From Littorina saxatilis (Eukaryota > Mollusca > Gastropoda > Littorinimorpha > Littorinidae), in assembly GCF_037325665.1 (NCBI RefSeq), contig NC_090261.1, positions 63,420,262 through 63,484,261 on the forward strand: a stretch of 64,000 nt of DNA, given 5' to 3'. Shown one piece after another: positions 33,760 to 45,659 of this stretch. The notes beneath the pieces were generated by a model. That model was not told the origin of the DNA. It worked only from the letters and a program-made list of their open reading frames with translations, and ran no database searches. The position numbers and the translations under genes were made by a program. Each line of letters starts with the position of its first letter. Position 1 is the stretch's first letter.

Positions 33760-34098
33760 GGAAAGCTGAGAGAGTTCCCTGGAGAGCTGAGAGAGTTCCC
33801 TGGAGATGTGACGTGGTGCTACATGTACTCCCGTCACTGATGTCAGCAACAGATGTACTCCCATCACTGCTGTCAGCGTGAGATAAAAGAGAATTGGGAT
33901 GTACTGTGTGGTGCCACATGTACTCCCATCACTGATGTCAACTTGAGATGTACTCCCATCACTGATGTCAACGCGAGATGTACTCTCATCAATGATGTCA
34001 GCGTGAAATAAAAAGAGAATTGTGAAATACTGTGTGGTGCTACACGTACTTCCATAATTGTTGTCAGCATGAGATGTACTGCCATCACTGACCTGGTC
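33760..34098. repeat. Degenerate repeats of GTACTCCCATCACTGATGTCA
   Basis: Nine or so diverged units of 27-90 bp contain GTACTCCCATCACTGATG, running up to the first ZNF410 coding exon (34113). The sequence just before the ATG, CACTGACCTGGTCAG/ACGACTG, could be the 3' splice site of that exon. Confidence 0.6.
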
Positions 34099-34112
34099 AG
34101 ACGACTGTGGCC

Positions 34113-37100
34113 ATGAACGACGTGTTGACGCTTGGAGTGGGATTAGAGGAAGACGGACAAGGGAGCAAACTGCAGCTACACATGCCAGCTGGGAGTGAAA
34201 CGTCAGGGGAAGAGAACCAAGACCTGGACACAGCATCAGAGGTGATGTCCAACAGCCCTGGTAGTGAGACAGCCAAAAGTGTGTGTGTGAGCGGTGGTGC
34301 TTTCAGCGAGACAGGTGCTGCCACCACTCGCATTATGCAGGTAAGGGTACTGCTCTGTACTCAGGGCGTTGTCATTGTTGTGGTCAAAAACTGCTCCCAT
34401 GATTGTCACACTTCTTCCTCTGGTCAAGGCTCAAGATATTATATTCGCAATTTGTTTTTCGCTTTCAGAAAAGGTTGGACAATCATACTTGATTTGATAA
34501 AAGAAAAACCCCACTTCAGAATTAACATTGCCTATTGACCTTATCATTATCAGGGTGCGTAACACAACCCCAGGACCCCAGGCCTGATTGTCCTTGAAAC
34601 TCCTCACTAGCACTGGATTGCCTGAATGATAGGGAGAGACGCACTCTTAACAATAACACAGACAACAGTACTCAGTAAACAAGAGCTATGCAGAACGGTC
34701 TCCTGGCACCCAGAGAATAATTGAAATGAGAAAGCAGCTTTCTTCCTCTAGTTAATAGCTGTTGCATGATGTGTAAGGCAACATGGGACTCCCCCAGTAC
34801 CAGTACTGACACCGCCCTGATATGGCCCTTCGTGGTCGGCTGGGCGTTAAGCAAACAAACAAACCAGTACTGACAATGATTAGCACAAAGCTGCAGGATA
34901 TGATATTGACTATTGTTAGAATTAGGGCTGTAGTGATGATTGTTGTACAGTGTGCAAGGCACAGTAAGAGTGTTGTTAGAACTGTAGTGATGGTTGTTGT
35001 GTATTCAGGGCAGTAAGAACACCCCGGTACTGGTACTGACGACAACGTCACATCGCCACACAGTAAGAGTGTTGTTTGTAGTGATGGTTGTGGTGTTTTC
35101 AGGGCAATATGAACTGGTACTGACCACCACGTCACAGCGCGGCACAGTAAGAGTGTTGTTAGAACTGTAGTAAAGGTTGTGGTGTTTTCAGGGCAGTATG
35201 AACACCTCAGTACTGGTACTGACGACCACGTCACAGCGCGGCACGGTGCAGGCGAGCGTCCTGCTTGACCCCTCGTCCAGCGCGGGCCCCTGGTCCTCCC
35301 TCCAGCTGTCCAGTCTGCACTCCCTGGCCCAGGCCAACCTCATCTCGGACACACAGCAACAGATCGCCAAGCAGCTCTCGGCCCACCACGATCAGGGGGA
35401 GGGGGGCAAGCAGCTCTCCCCCCATCACCAGGAGGGGGAGGGGGCAAAGAAGGGGGAGGGGAGCAAGAAAGAGAAGCGAACGGGGCTCAGACTTCGCTCG
35501 GCACAGAAAAACTCGTCCAAGATCCGATTTACTAATGGTTAGTGCTGAGAGTGACAGACTCTTGTTAGAAAAGGACATGAAAGAAGAGTGTTAACTGTTA
35601 TTAGTATCATGTATGTGTGGGTGTGCATGAGTGAGTGTGTCTGTATGTATGTCACACGCTTTCCTTCTTTGCCACTACTAAAGCAAACGTGTGCAAGATT
35701 GTATGTTACACGCTTTGGAGCATGGCAAGAACGGATTCAAACTCGAAATCGTGCCTCCAAAGCCCCAAAATGCACACACGACTTTTATTTCTCCTGCCGT
35801 TATCGTTTCTTCTGTTTACAAATTCTTAAACGCTGAGAATACTGAAAACGGCATCCCAGACGACAGTACTGTTTCCATACGTGAATTTAGCTGCCCTTGG
35901 AAAGTGGCTCACTCAGTTAGTCTGAAACTAAAAGGACAGAGTTCTGAACATAGATGACAAAGATCCCGAAAAGAACAAACACAATGGCAGCTCCTGTGTT
36001 TAGGTTTGTCAAGCTTGAGTACGCAAAACGTGTTTGTTCTCTCCTCTGTTGAAGCTGTGAGACATAAATGCTATTCCGACTTGGTCGTGTGACAGAGTTT
36101 TCTTCCACACTCGATTAGCTGATGTCTAACTCAGCCTCACGGCTTCGTTAGACAATCAACGTAATCTCGTGTGGAAGAAAACATCTGTCACACGACCAAG
36201 TCTGAATAGCAGGTAATGTGTATGTGAGCTTGGGTGTGTGGCAGTTGCATGTTTTAAAAAGCCTTTAGCTGTAATAGTTTTCTGGTGTGATGCTAAAGTG
36301 GAGTTGTTTAATTGGCTCTTACGTGTGGAAGAATATGAATTCTTTGTGTGTGTACAAGTTATAGCAATCCATGTTTCGTGTTTGCACATTTGTAGCAATA
36401 ACAAGACAATTAGTGACTGGCAATATACGAGTGTGAGGTTGACACAGGTGGAAATAATGTGAGAATGACACAGTGACTGTGTGTGCAGATCTGCGTGGTC
36501 AGCCCAGTCCAGGCCACAAGAAACAGATCGCAATCTTCGAGCCGCCTCCCAGCGAGCCAAAGACCTTTGTGTGCGACTACAAGGGCTGTGGGCGAAAGTT
36601 TGCCTGGCTCGCTCACTTCAAGTATCACAAGCTTACTCACACGTAGGTTTTCAGCTCTTTGTCACACGTATGTTTTAAAATGTCCTCTTTGTGTGTGTGT
36701 GAATTGCAGGCATATGGCTTTTGCTTGTGAGAGGGGCAACTGTGTCCATGGTTTACAAATGCGTTTTCAATATATCCCATGTTTAGGTACAACTGTTGCC
36801 ACAAGTGTGATTTGTTCAACAAGCGCTTTCAATGTGTCCCATGTTTTAGGTACAACTGTTGCTACAAGTGTGATTTGTTCAACAAGCGCTTTCAATGTGT
36901 CCCATGTAACGTTTTAGGTACAACTGTTGCTACAAGTGTGATTTGTTCAACAAGCGCTTTCAATGTGTCCCATGTAACGTTTTAGGTACAACTGTTGCTA
37001 CAAGTGTGATTTGTTCAACAAGCGTTTTCAATGTATCCCATGTTTTAGGTACAACTGTTGCTACAAGTGTGATTTGTTCAACAAGCGCTTTCAATGTGTC

Positions 37101-40100
37101 CCATGTTTTAGGTACAACTGTTGCTACAAGTGTGATTTGTTCAACAAGCGCTTTCAATGTGTCCCATGTTTTAGGAGTGACCATAGCTACAAGTGAGATT
37201 TGTGTCTTTTCAATGTTTCCATGTTGCAGGAACGACCGTCGCTACAAGTGTGAATCGTGCGGCAAACGTTTCCTGACGGGTCAACGACTACAGGTGCACA
37301 TGAGGACGCACACAGGGGAGCGACCTTTCCTCTGTCCAGCCGAGGACTGTGGCAAATCCTTCACGACCGCCGGCAATCTGAAAAACCACAGTCGTGTACA
37401 CACAGGTCAGTGAGAAATGTCACGTTCTGTCTGCATGGCTGAAGAGGATGTTGGACTGTGTGCGAGTGCGAGTCATGCTGTGATAACCAGGATAATAATG
37501 TAGTATATATGTGCGTGTGTTTGTGTGTGTGTGCTGATGTATTAGGAAACTCGTCACTGTTAGAAAGTGACAACTTGAGTTCAGCTTTGATGACATTGTA
37601 TTTGTTGTGTCTTCAGGGGAGCGTCCCTTTGTGTGTGAGGTGGATGGGTGTGGACGTCGCTTTGCCGAGTACTCCAGTCTCCACAAACACAGCATGACGC
37701 ACTCGGGTGAGTTGGAGTCTACACACATTATCCTAAAAAACAAACAAGTCTCGTGAAGCGATATAAAAACATTTAGTCAATCTGTCGGCATGAAACTAAA
37801 AGATCAACATCATAATCAGTCTTCGCCGAGACTACATTTTGATAGTCTCGACTAACCATACCCGAAGACAGAGACTGGTCACGCTTGCAAACCGTAGTAC
37901 TTACTTGACCTATTTTCTTCAATTCTGAGCACATTTTTAGAGCAAACATGACAATATCTATATAGTGAAATTCGGTTTTAATGAAAACTTTAATGAACAA
38001 ACTAATTAACTAATTTTAAGGCTTCCGAGCTGAAATGCAATCGCATAGTCCGGACGTCGTAAAAGATTGCTTGACTAAAATTTCAATCAATTTGCTTAAA
38101 GAAATGAAGGTGTGACAGTGCTGCCTCAACTTTCACAAAAAGCCGGATGTGACGTCATCAAAGACATTTATCGAAAAAGTGAAAAATACCTCTGGGGATA
38201 TCATACCCAGGAACTCTCATGTGAAGTTTCATGAAGATCGGTCAAATAGTTTTCTCTGAATCGCTCTACACATACACACACACACACTCATACACCACAC
38301 CCTCGTCTCGATTCCCCGTCTATGTTAAAGCATTTAGTCAAAACTTGACTAAATGTAAAAAGAATTAGAATAAAAACAAGTGACCAACCAACTAATCCAA
38401 TTTCTGGTCCCTTGTCATTGGAAACAAACTTTAGTTTCATTTCTATTGTGTACCGATTTCAGGCCACAATCTGCTGAGCTGTGAGCGAATGAACCAACTA
38501 AGGGGGGGGGCTTACCGTCCTCACAGGTAGCTAGGGGAGGCTTACCGTCCTCACAGGTAGCTAACCTATTCCAGACATGCATGTGATGATATGCTGAAAC
38601 CAAATTTGTCTCCTCATTTCTTTGTACTGGTTTTAGGCACGAAGCTGTTCACTTGTGAACATTGCGGGAAGGGGTTGTTATAGTTGTTTACTGGTTTCAG
38701 GCACGAAGCCGTTCACTTGTGAACAAGGGGTTGTTATAGCTGTTTACTGGTTTCAGGCACGAAGCCGTTCACTTGTGAACATTGCGGGAAGGGCTTCTCC
38801 CAGAGCAGCAGTCGGCGTGCGCACATGAACCGTCATCAGCTGGAGGATGCTGGGAAAGGGGTTGTTACGGCAACACTCCCCCATGAAACTTTGCCTGCGG
38901 ATAATGATGGTGTGGTTGCCATGGACAACGGTGACTTGACGGAAGACGTGGCGGTGAAGGCAGAGCCGGCCTGTGACCTGCTGGTGCTGTGTAACTCGCA
39001 CCATGACACTGTGCAATTCCAAGGTCTGTGCAACGTCACTTGGGGGGGGGGTGATGAAGTGTGGCCGTTGTACAGGGGCGATTAATAAGTTATTATTAGG
39101 CCAAAAAAAAAAAATTGTCTGTTTAGGGTAACATGACCAAAAAAAGTAGGGTCGGTAGGTAGGTAAAGTTTTTTTTTTTTTTTTGTTTTTTTTTTTTTTG
39201 TTGTAAATTATGCTATGTTGGCTGAACATTCACTTCTTATATTTGATGAATACATGTTTCAAAACTAACGTATAAATGAAACAGAGAGAAAGGGAGAGAA
39301 AGAAACGCCAAATGTCTCTTTTTAGCATTTTTACCTCTTTTTTTTTTTCTTTTTTTTTTGAAATCAAAAAAAAGTTTTTGGGTCGGCGCCAAATCGATAG
39401 GGTCGGTCGGGTTACCCTAAACAGACAATTTTATTTTTTTGGCCTTATTATGATTATGGGGTATGGGGCGGAAAGTGTGGTTTTAAAATGTGATCCATAT
39501 ATTGTCATGTGTATGTTTTGGGTGTTTGTGCTCTTATGGCTGTTGAGTTTTAGAGGAGAATCCAAGATGTAAGAGGTGGGTGTATGTGAGTGTGTGGTCC
39601 GTGGTACAACACATGTTATTCATCATGTGTCTTTTTCCACAAGTTATACTCAAGGGTATGGATTTGGTGCATCGCTTTTTCCACGTTATACTCCAGGGTA
39701 TGGCTTTGGTGCATGGCTTTAGGAATTTTAGAGCCGCTTGTAGATCATGATTTTGTTTTCTTTGGCAGATCTGCAAAACGCTGAGTCAGTGGTTTTCCCC
39801 CAGGGGCTGACTGACCACATCGTCACGGTAACCACGCAGCCTGCAGAGGGAGAGGCGGAGAGGCTGGAGATGACGCACGACATACTGGGGACAGGTCAGA
39901 CTTCTTGCTTTTTCTCACCATCTTCATTCTAACAACCACACATGTTGGTATGGTCACCATAGATCTTTTTCACACTTCGATACTGTTAATTCAGCTTTTT
40001 TGTTAGCACTGTTGGAGCCTGTACGTATGTCAGTGTTACACAAGTCAAGTTTACCGGGCAGAGAGTTTCAAGCTCAAGTTGTGGACACGTGATCACAGCT

Positions 40101-42386
40101 ACAGTAAGTTGGTTGTGAAATTGTACGAGGCAAGTATGGGTACAGCAGTCCCTCTCATGAACGGACACCCTTGGGCCATAGCAAAACTGTCCATACATAG
40201 CAGGTGTCGGGACACGGGAGGAGTGACCACACCACCTCCTCCCCCATACACTCACAGAGACACACAAACAACAGGATTGAATCTATGCTAATCACTTCTT
40301 GTGGCTACCAAACAATAACAATAAACTCCTAATACTTCTTTGAACGTTCTGTAAAAATGATTTGTATGAAAAGTGTTGAAAAGAAGAGATAAAATAAATC
40401 CTCAAGGCAGTGAACACACTCACCATGCACTGACATAGGAAAGCAGCCACACAAACACAGCACAGAGGAGCGTGTGCAGATGCTTTGCAAGAATAAGCTT
40501 GAAAACCAGTTTGAATAAATAGCAGCAGATAGAGCTGCATGTCATAATCATGTAATTTATTTTCTTCTTGTCTGGCTTTATTAACTGCATGCAGATCATG
40601 TGGCATGGTAGTGACTTTGCACTCTTCAGTTGGAAATACACTGTACAAAACACAGCTCCCACTCTCCCTCACTAATGCCTACCCCAAGCCGTGACAACTG
40701 ATGCTTGGAAATTGTGTGGAAGAGTACACCTCTCTATTTCTCTCCAATGCTCTTCCTGCTGACATGCAGTGACACCAGACACCCCACAGAGTTTATCCAG
40801 CTACCCCTCCCCCCCCCCCCCCCATCTCTCTCTCACTTCCTCTAGCCATGTACTGTTTGGGGCTGTGGCCAGAGAGGCCAGCTGCACTGTTCACTCAGAG
40901 CAAAACCAGTTGACTGTGTCGTAACTTTTGACAAAGCAAGACAACTGAAGGGTTCACAGATTAGGCAACCGACTCACTGGTCAAGGCTGAGGGGAAACAA
41001 GAGTATCTTGTCAATGAAAGAGGTTACACACAGACACACGATGCTGAGAATTGTGGCCGGTTTTTCACTCTCTTTCGCTCAGGACCTTCATCGACTGTGG
41101 TTTCTGTTGTTTACGTCCAACAGACAAGAATAAAGAGCATAGTGCAGTTTTATGTTGGCATCTTCGCATGTACTCCACTCCTGACCAAAACTACACCCCT
41201 CCTGATGGGTACACGTGCACTCAAGTTGTCAGTGACTGTCATCACGCCATTGCGGCTGTGATCTTTGTACCAAGAGCCGGACTGCTCTGTTATCGATTTT
41301 GTTGTGGTGAAAATTTGAGATGGTAATATAATAATAATAAAGTGTATTTATATTGCGCCTATCCCTTACAAAAAACAAAAATATTTGGCTCTAAGCGCAT
41401 TACAACATGTGTAGGGACTTGGTACAATCAAGTCTGACAAATACAATAACACAATATACAGTCGGTCTCTTAGGTAAAGCTGGGAAAAGCAGCTTCGACA
41501 TTTGAGCACTGCTACTTGAAGATCCTCTAACAATGCATACTGCTTTACAATATGCATTTATGTATTGATATAGTTTAAGAACATCAAGTTAATAGGAATT
41601 AGAAAAGGTTCTTATAATAAAACTATCTAGCGAACGACGAAGAAGAAGAAGAATAAAACCATCAATGTCGATGGTCTGTCCGTACATTGGAGGTATGACC
41701 TGCTGTTGGGACCGAAAATGAGTGTCCGCGTCCACGTTTTGCAGGTGTCCGTTTAACTTTAAGGGGGGGCAAATATGGAAGGAAAAAACTCCGTGCCGAG
41801 CAAATGTGTCCGTACATGTCAGGTGTCCGCTCACGCCGGGGGCGGTACATTGCAGGGACTGCTGTAGTGTACATCTCTGTGACTCTGATGTGTTGTTATT
41901 TATTGCTTTTGGGGGTGGGATGTTTCTGTGGTGCTGACTGTGATGGAACGGCGTGTTTCAGAAGTGCTGGTGGAGGACCAGTTGTCTGACGGGCGTGTAG
42001 GCGGCAGTGTGGTGGTGCTGTCCCAGCCGTCACACATGGACTCTCTACACTCACCCCTCTCCCACTCCTCCCTGTCCCACTCCCCCCTCCCCTCCCTCTC
42101 CCACCCCTACCACCAGGTGGCCACCCAAGGGGAGGGCACTGTGGAGTTTGACGACCACAGCCCCCTTCTCCATCACCTGCAGCAAGAGGAGATAACCCCG
42201 TCCCAGCACCACGTCCTGGCTTACCCGCCCCTGGACCCCTCGCAGCACACTCATGACTCGCAGAGCGTTGCCGTGGAGATAGAGGTGGGCGTGTCCTCCT
42301 CCTCCTCCCACCCCCGGGCAGGTGGCAGCATTCACATGGACCCAATGATGGAGTGTGACGACGACTTTGACACGCACACGTCATGA
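34113..42386 (+). CDS. ZNF410: ZNF410-type five-finger C2H2 transcription factor, 8 coding exons
   Basis: Vertebrate ZNF410 is a five-C2H2-finger DNA-binding protein best known for driving CHD4 transcription. Exons: 34113-34340, 35192-35537, 36489-36642, 37230-37405, 37617-37706, 38757-39023, 39769-39894, 41962-42386. All phases agree, giving 603 residues (human 478). Fingers lie at about residues 220-242, 250-270, 278-300, 308-330 and 338-358, each C-x2/4-C-x12-H-x3-H. Diagnostic strings shared with human ZNF410, as I recall it, are [29 protein letters not shown] and a last finger CGK.FSQS.SR..HM. An N-terminal part of about 190 residues matches the family at [19 protein letters not shown] and carries a Lys-rich stretch ([11 protein letters not shown]) that could be a nuclear localisation signal. 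The C-terminus is Ser/His/Pro-rich. The ATG at 34113 is the first in frame; a non-coding exon upstream is likely. Confidence 0.93.
34813..34862 (-). mobile_element. SINE-like fragment (TTAACGCCCAGCCGACC type)
   Basis: On the minus strand it reads GTTTGCTTAACGCCCAGCC and GACCACGAAGGGCCATATC, the same as 61175-61232 on the plus strand. It resembles the start of the 45193-45570 repeat (TTTAACATCGTTTTCAACC, ACGAAGGTTATATCG). Confidence 0.65.
34955..35235 (+). repeat. ~95-bp tandem duplications spanning ZNF410 exon 2 acceptor
   Basis: GGCAGTAAGAACACC (35009), GGCAATATGAACTGG (35103) and the real GGCAGTATGAACACC (35192) each follow a TATTCAG/TTTTCAG acceptor. The first two copies end in ACA/GTAAGAGTGTTG, a donor. 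A partial fourth unit lies at 34955-35000. Confidence 0.88.
35009..35062 (+). other. Duplicate of ZNF410 exon 2 start: possible in-frame 54-bp cassette exon
   Basis: Upstream of real exon 2 lies a copy of its first 54 bases. It is preceded by GTGTATTCAG and followed by a strong donor (ACA then GTAAGAGT). Its length is a multiple of three, the frame has no stop, and both neighbours are phase 0, so inclusion would insert 18 residues beginning [14 protein letters not shown] second copy (35103-35146, 44 bp) has the same signals but is out of frame. Splicing is inferred from sequence only. Confidence 0.45.
36071..36209. mobile_element. 139-bp hairpin MITE in ZNF410 intron 2
   Basis: Left end CTATTCCGACTTGGTCGTG and right end ACACGACCAAGTCTGAATAG are inverted. 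The arms continue through GTTTTCTTCCACAC / GTGTGGAAGAAAAC for about 45 bp. Confidence 0.85.
36780..37229 (+). repeat. 63/68-bp repeats x7 copied from ZNF410 exon 4 start
   Basis: Acceptor-like TTTTAG sites end at 36786, 36849, 36917, 36985, 37048, 37111 and 37174; the real acceptor ends at 37229. Each unit reads TACAAGTGTGATTTGTTC, AACAAGCGCTTTCAA, a diverged version of exon 4 TACAAGTGTGAATCGTGC, GGCAAACGTTTCC. The 63-bp units keep an open frame ([15 protein letters not shown]); the last copy reads TACAAGTGA. Non-coding by inference. Confidence 0.85.
37740..38357 (+). mobile_element. CATTTAGTC-family DNA element in ZNF410 intron 5
   Basis: It starts AACAAGTCTCGTGAAGCG. Internal GTGTGACAGTGCTGCCTC, CCGGATGTGACGTCATC and GATATCATACCCAGG match 49193-50028. 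It ends CTCGTCTCGATTCCCCGTC and CATTTAGTCAAAACTTGACT. Shorter than the 858-1758 copy, so internally deleted. Confidence 0.8.
38637..38790 (+). repeat. Triplicated start of ZNF410 exon 6 with its acceptor
   Basis: GGTTTTAG/GCACGAAGCTGTTC (38637), GGTTTCAG/GCACGAAGCCGTTC (38702) and the real one at 38757 each carry 30-45 exon bases (TGTGAACATTGCGGGAAGG, deleted in the middle copy). The first copy would read GGG TTG TTA TAG, a stop. Confidence 0.9.
39099..39444. mobile_element. Harbinger-type MITE (TTA target site), ZNF410 intron 6
   Basis: The ends are GGCCAAAAAAAAAAAATTG, TCTGTTTAGGGTAAC and GTTACCCTAAACAGAC ... TTTTTTTGGCC, about 40-bp inverted arms, flanked by TTA on both sides (39096-39098 and 39445-39447). 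TTA duplication fits PIF/Harbinger. Near-identical to 44262-44601. Confidence 0.82.
40000..41960 (+). other. ZNF410 intron 7, non-coding, with repeat fragments
   Basis: No exon is seen. It contains TACAGCAGTCCCTCTCATG near 40141 and a related inverted CAGGGACTGCTGTAG near 41857, a C run at 40806-40823, a fragment with TTATATTGCGCCTATCCC and TCTAAGCGCATTACAAC at 41330-41410, and GAAGAAGAAGAAG at 41638, a SINE-like tail. Confidence 0.45.
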
Positions 42387-43655
42387 CACGACACACGCTG
42401 ATGTCATGACACAACACACTGGACAGGCACACGTCATGACACGACACTGGACACGCACACCTCATGACACAACACACTGGACAGGCACAAGTCATGACAC
42501 TGGACAGGCACACATCATGACACGACACACTGGACAGGCACACGTCATGACACGACACGACACACTGGACACGCACACATCATGACACAACACACTGGAC
42601 ACGCACACCTCATGACATGACACACTGGACAGGCACACATGACACAACACACTGGACATGCACACCTCATGACACGACACACTGGACAGACACACATCAT
42701 GACACGACACACTGGACACGCACACGTCATGACACGACACACTGGACAGGCACCCATCATAACACGACACACTGGACACACACACCTCATGACACGACAC
42801 ACTGGACAGGCACACTTCATGACACGACACACTGGACACGTCATGACACGACACACTGGACAGGCACACATCATAACACGACACACTGGACACGCACACC
42901 TCATGACACGACACACTGGACAGGCACACGTCATGACACTGGATAGGCACACATCATAACACGACACACTGGACAGGCACACATCATGACACGACACGAC
43001 ACACTGGACAGGCACACATCATGACACAACACCCTGACAGGCACACATCATGACACGACACACTGGACAGGCACACATCATGACACAACACCCTGACAGG
43101 CACACATCATGACATGACACACTGGACAGGCACATGTCATGACATGACACACTGGACTGGCACACGTAATGACACAACACACTGGACTGGCACACGTATG
43201 ACACAACACACATGACAGGCACACGTCATGACACGACACACTGGACAGGCACACATGACACGACACACTGGACAGGCACACATCATGACACGACACACTG
43301 GACAGGCACAAGTCATGACACAACACACTGGACTGGCACACGCATGACACGACACACTGGACAGGCACACGTCATGACACGACACACTGGACAGGCACAC
43401 ATCATGACACGACAGGCACACGTCATGCCACGACACACCGGACAGGCACATGTCATGACATGACACACTGGACTGGCACACGTCATGACACGAAACGCTG
43501 GACAGGCACACGTTATGACATGAAACACTGGATAGACACACGTCATGACACGACACACTGGATAGACATGTCATGACACAACACACTAGACATACACACG
43601 TCATGACACGACACACTGGACATACACACGCCATGGCACAATGGACAGGCACCAG
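42369..43655 (+). repeat. ~32-bp minisatellite beginning on the ZNF410 stop codon
   Basis: The last codons GAC ACG CAC ACG TCA TGA match the unit itself (GACAGGCACACGTCATGAC, ACGACACACTG). About 35-40 units run straight from the coding end into the 3' region, so every unit repeats TCATGA. Variants CACATCATGAC and CACACCTCATGAC recur. Confidence 0.92.
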
Positions 43656-44258
43656 CATAAACCCCAGTGCAACCGTTTCTCTGGAAGAAAAGGTACATCT
43701 TGAGGATGTGTTTACCTTGTGATTTAATTGGAAATGTGTCTACATGTGTTGTGTGTGTTTGTGCATGCACATGTATTTGATTGATGTGTTTCACTGAATA
43801 CAAAACAAAACAGTTTCTAGAGCAGAGGTTTATGCATGCAGTAATATTCTTTCATTTTTTGCAGTCATGATAGCGAGTAATAATATTTTCTGGTAAAATA
43901 CGCTCCATTTGTTGTGGAACTTGAAGTGCATTATACTGTTAGTAAGCGGCAGTGTGCATGTTTTACCCGTGTAATTAACTTGCAATGTGACACACTGATA
44001 GAGGTTACCAGTGACTGTAGATCTGTGAGAGCCAATGACAATGTTCAGACACAAGCATCTTTTACCTGTGTAAGCAACCCACACTGATAGATGTCACCTG
44101 TGACTGTGAGAGCCAATGCCAATGTTCAGACATGGCGGTGCTGTGTTGTATGTGTTCATTATGCTTTACATTTGTGTTAAACAGTAAATAGCTTTATGTT
44201 CACACTCCCACAGACAGAGCAGTTTTTTTGGTTTTTTGTCATTGTTGCCAGGGAAATG
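43656..44258 (+). other. Probable ZNF410 3' UTR / intergenic, no gene
   Basis: Unique-looking AT-rich sequence with a direct repeat (AGAGCCAATGACAATGTTC and AGAGCCAATGCCAATGTTC, CACTGATAGA) at 43995-44140. No canonical AATAAA with clear context; the real 3' end is not determined. Confidence 0.4.
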
Positions 44259-44261
44259 TTA

Positions 44262-44601
44262 GGCCAAAAAAAAAAAATTGTCTGTTTAGGGTAACATGAC
44301 CAAAAAAAGTAGGGTCGGTAGGTAGGTAGGGGTTTTTTTTGTTTGTTTTTTGTTTGTTTTTTGTAAATGCTATGTTGGCTGAACATTCACTTCTTATATT
44401 TGATGAATACATGTTTCAAAACTAACGTATAAATAAAACAGAGAGAAAGGGAGAGAAAGAAACGCCAAATGTCTCTTTTTAGCATTTTTACCTCTTTTTT
44501 TTCCTTTTTTTTTTTGGAAATCAAAAAAAAGTTTTTGGGTCGGCGCCAAATCGATAGGGTCGGTCGGGTTACCCTAAACAGACAAATTTTTTTTTTTGGC
44601 C
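44262..44601. mobile_element. Harbinger-type MITE, second copy
   Basis: Same ends and interior (GGGTCGGCGCCAAATCGATAG) as 39099-39444, flanked by TTA at 44259-44261 and 44602-44604. It contains AATAAAAC inside, which should not be taken for the ZNF410 polyadenylation signal without support. Confidence 0.82.
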
Positions 44602-44884
44602 TTAGATGATTGAAGATTGCTTTATTTCACTTTGGTGTCATGGAATCTGCAATTCCAATGCCATGTGATTTAAATTGTACAAAGTTACAGTGAAAGTGAG
44701 TAAAGTGTATTGTGTTGGTATTCTACATTGCCAGCGGTTATTCCTGGAAAGTGGTTCCCCTCTAGTGTGGCGAGAATGTTACTGTCTATGTTGTGGGGAT
44801 GTTACTATTGTTAGAGTCTGTTACTCGGACAGCCAGGACTTCTCTGTGATACCGCCTTGTGAAAGGTTGTGAGTGTGACTTACT

Positions 44885-45192
44885 TCACTTTAGTGAGCAA
44901 TGGCAGAGAGAGAAAGAGAGTAATAGTTACAGAGAGAGCGAGAAATAGTGAGAGACAGAGACTGTGACAGAGAGAGAGAGAGATAGAGACTGTGACAGAG
45001 AGAGAGAGAGACTGTGACAGAGTTAGTGAAAGAGTTAGTGAGAGAGAGACTTTGACAGAGAAAGAGAGAGTAATAGTTACAGAGAGAGAGAGTAATAATT
45101 ACAGAGAGAGTGAGAGACAGAGACTGTGACAGAGAGAGAGACTGTGACAAAGAGAGCGAGTTAGTGAGAGACTTTGACAGAGAAAGAGAGTT
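44885..45192. repeat. GAGA-rich low-complexity tract
   Basis: (GA)n with interspersed ACTGTGACAGAGAGAG and GTTAGTGAGAG units. It resumes at 45566-45655 after the repeat element at 45193-45565, which therefore inserted into the tract. Confidence 0.85.
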
Positions 45193-45565
45193 AGTTTCTT
45201 TTATTTTCTTTATTTGGTGTTTAACATCGTTTTCAACCACGAAGGTTATATCGCGACGGGGAAAGGGGGGAGATGGGATAGAGCCACTTGTCAATTGTTT
45301 CTTGTTCACAAAAGCACTAATCAAAAATTTGCTCCAGGGGCTTGCAACGTAGTACAATATATTACCTTACTGGGAGAATGCAAGTTTCCAGTACAAAGGA
45401 CTTAACATTTCTTACATACTGCTTGACTAAAATCTGTACAAAAATTGACTATATTCTATACAAGAAACACTTAACAAGGGTAAAAGGAGAAACAGAATCC
45501 GTTAGTCGCCTCTTACGACATGCTGGGGAGCATCGGGTAAATTCTTCCTTCAAACCCGCGGGGGA
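45193..45565 (+). mobile_element. Molluscan-type interspersed repeat inserted in the GA tract
   Basis: It begins TTTATTTGGTGTTTAACATCG and TTTTCAACCACGAAGG, and ends GTCGCCTCTTACGACATGC, CATCGGGTAAATTC and AACCCGCGGGG. The flanks both read GAGAAAGAGAGTTAGT or GAAAGAGTTAGT, consistent with a target duplication. SINE-like; no coding. Confidence 0.6.
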
Positions 45566-45659
45566 AAGAGTTAGTGAGAGAGATTTAATGAGAGAGAGAG
45601 AGAGACTGTGACAAAGTGAGAGTTATAGAGAGTTAGTGAGAGAGAGAGTGAGCACAGGT

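Noticed and set aside
42355-43658. Cys/Val/Ser-rich frames on the minus strand
   Set aside because: Shadow of the minisatellite that starts at the ZNF410 stop codon.
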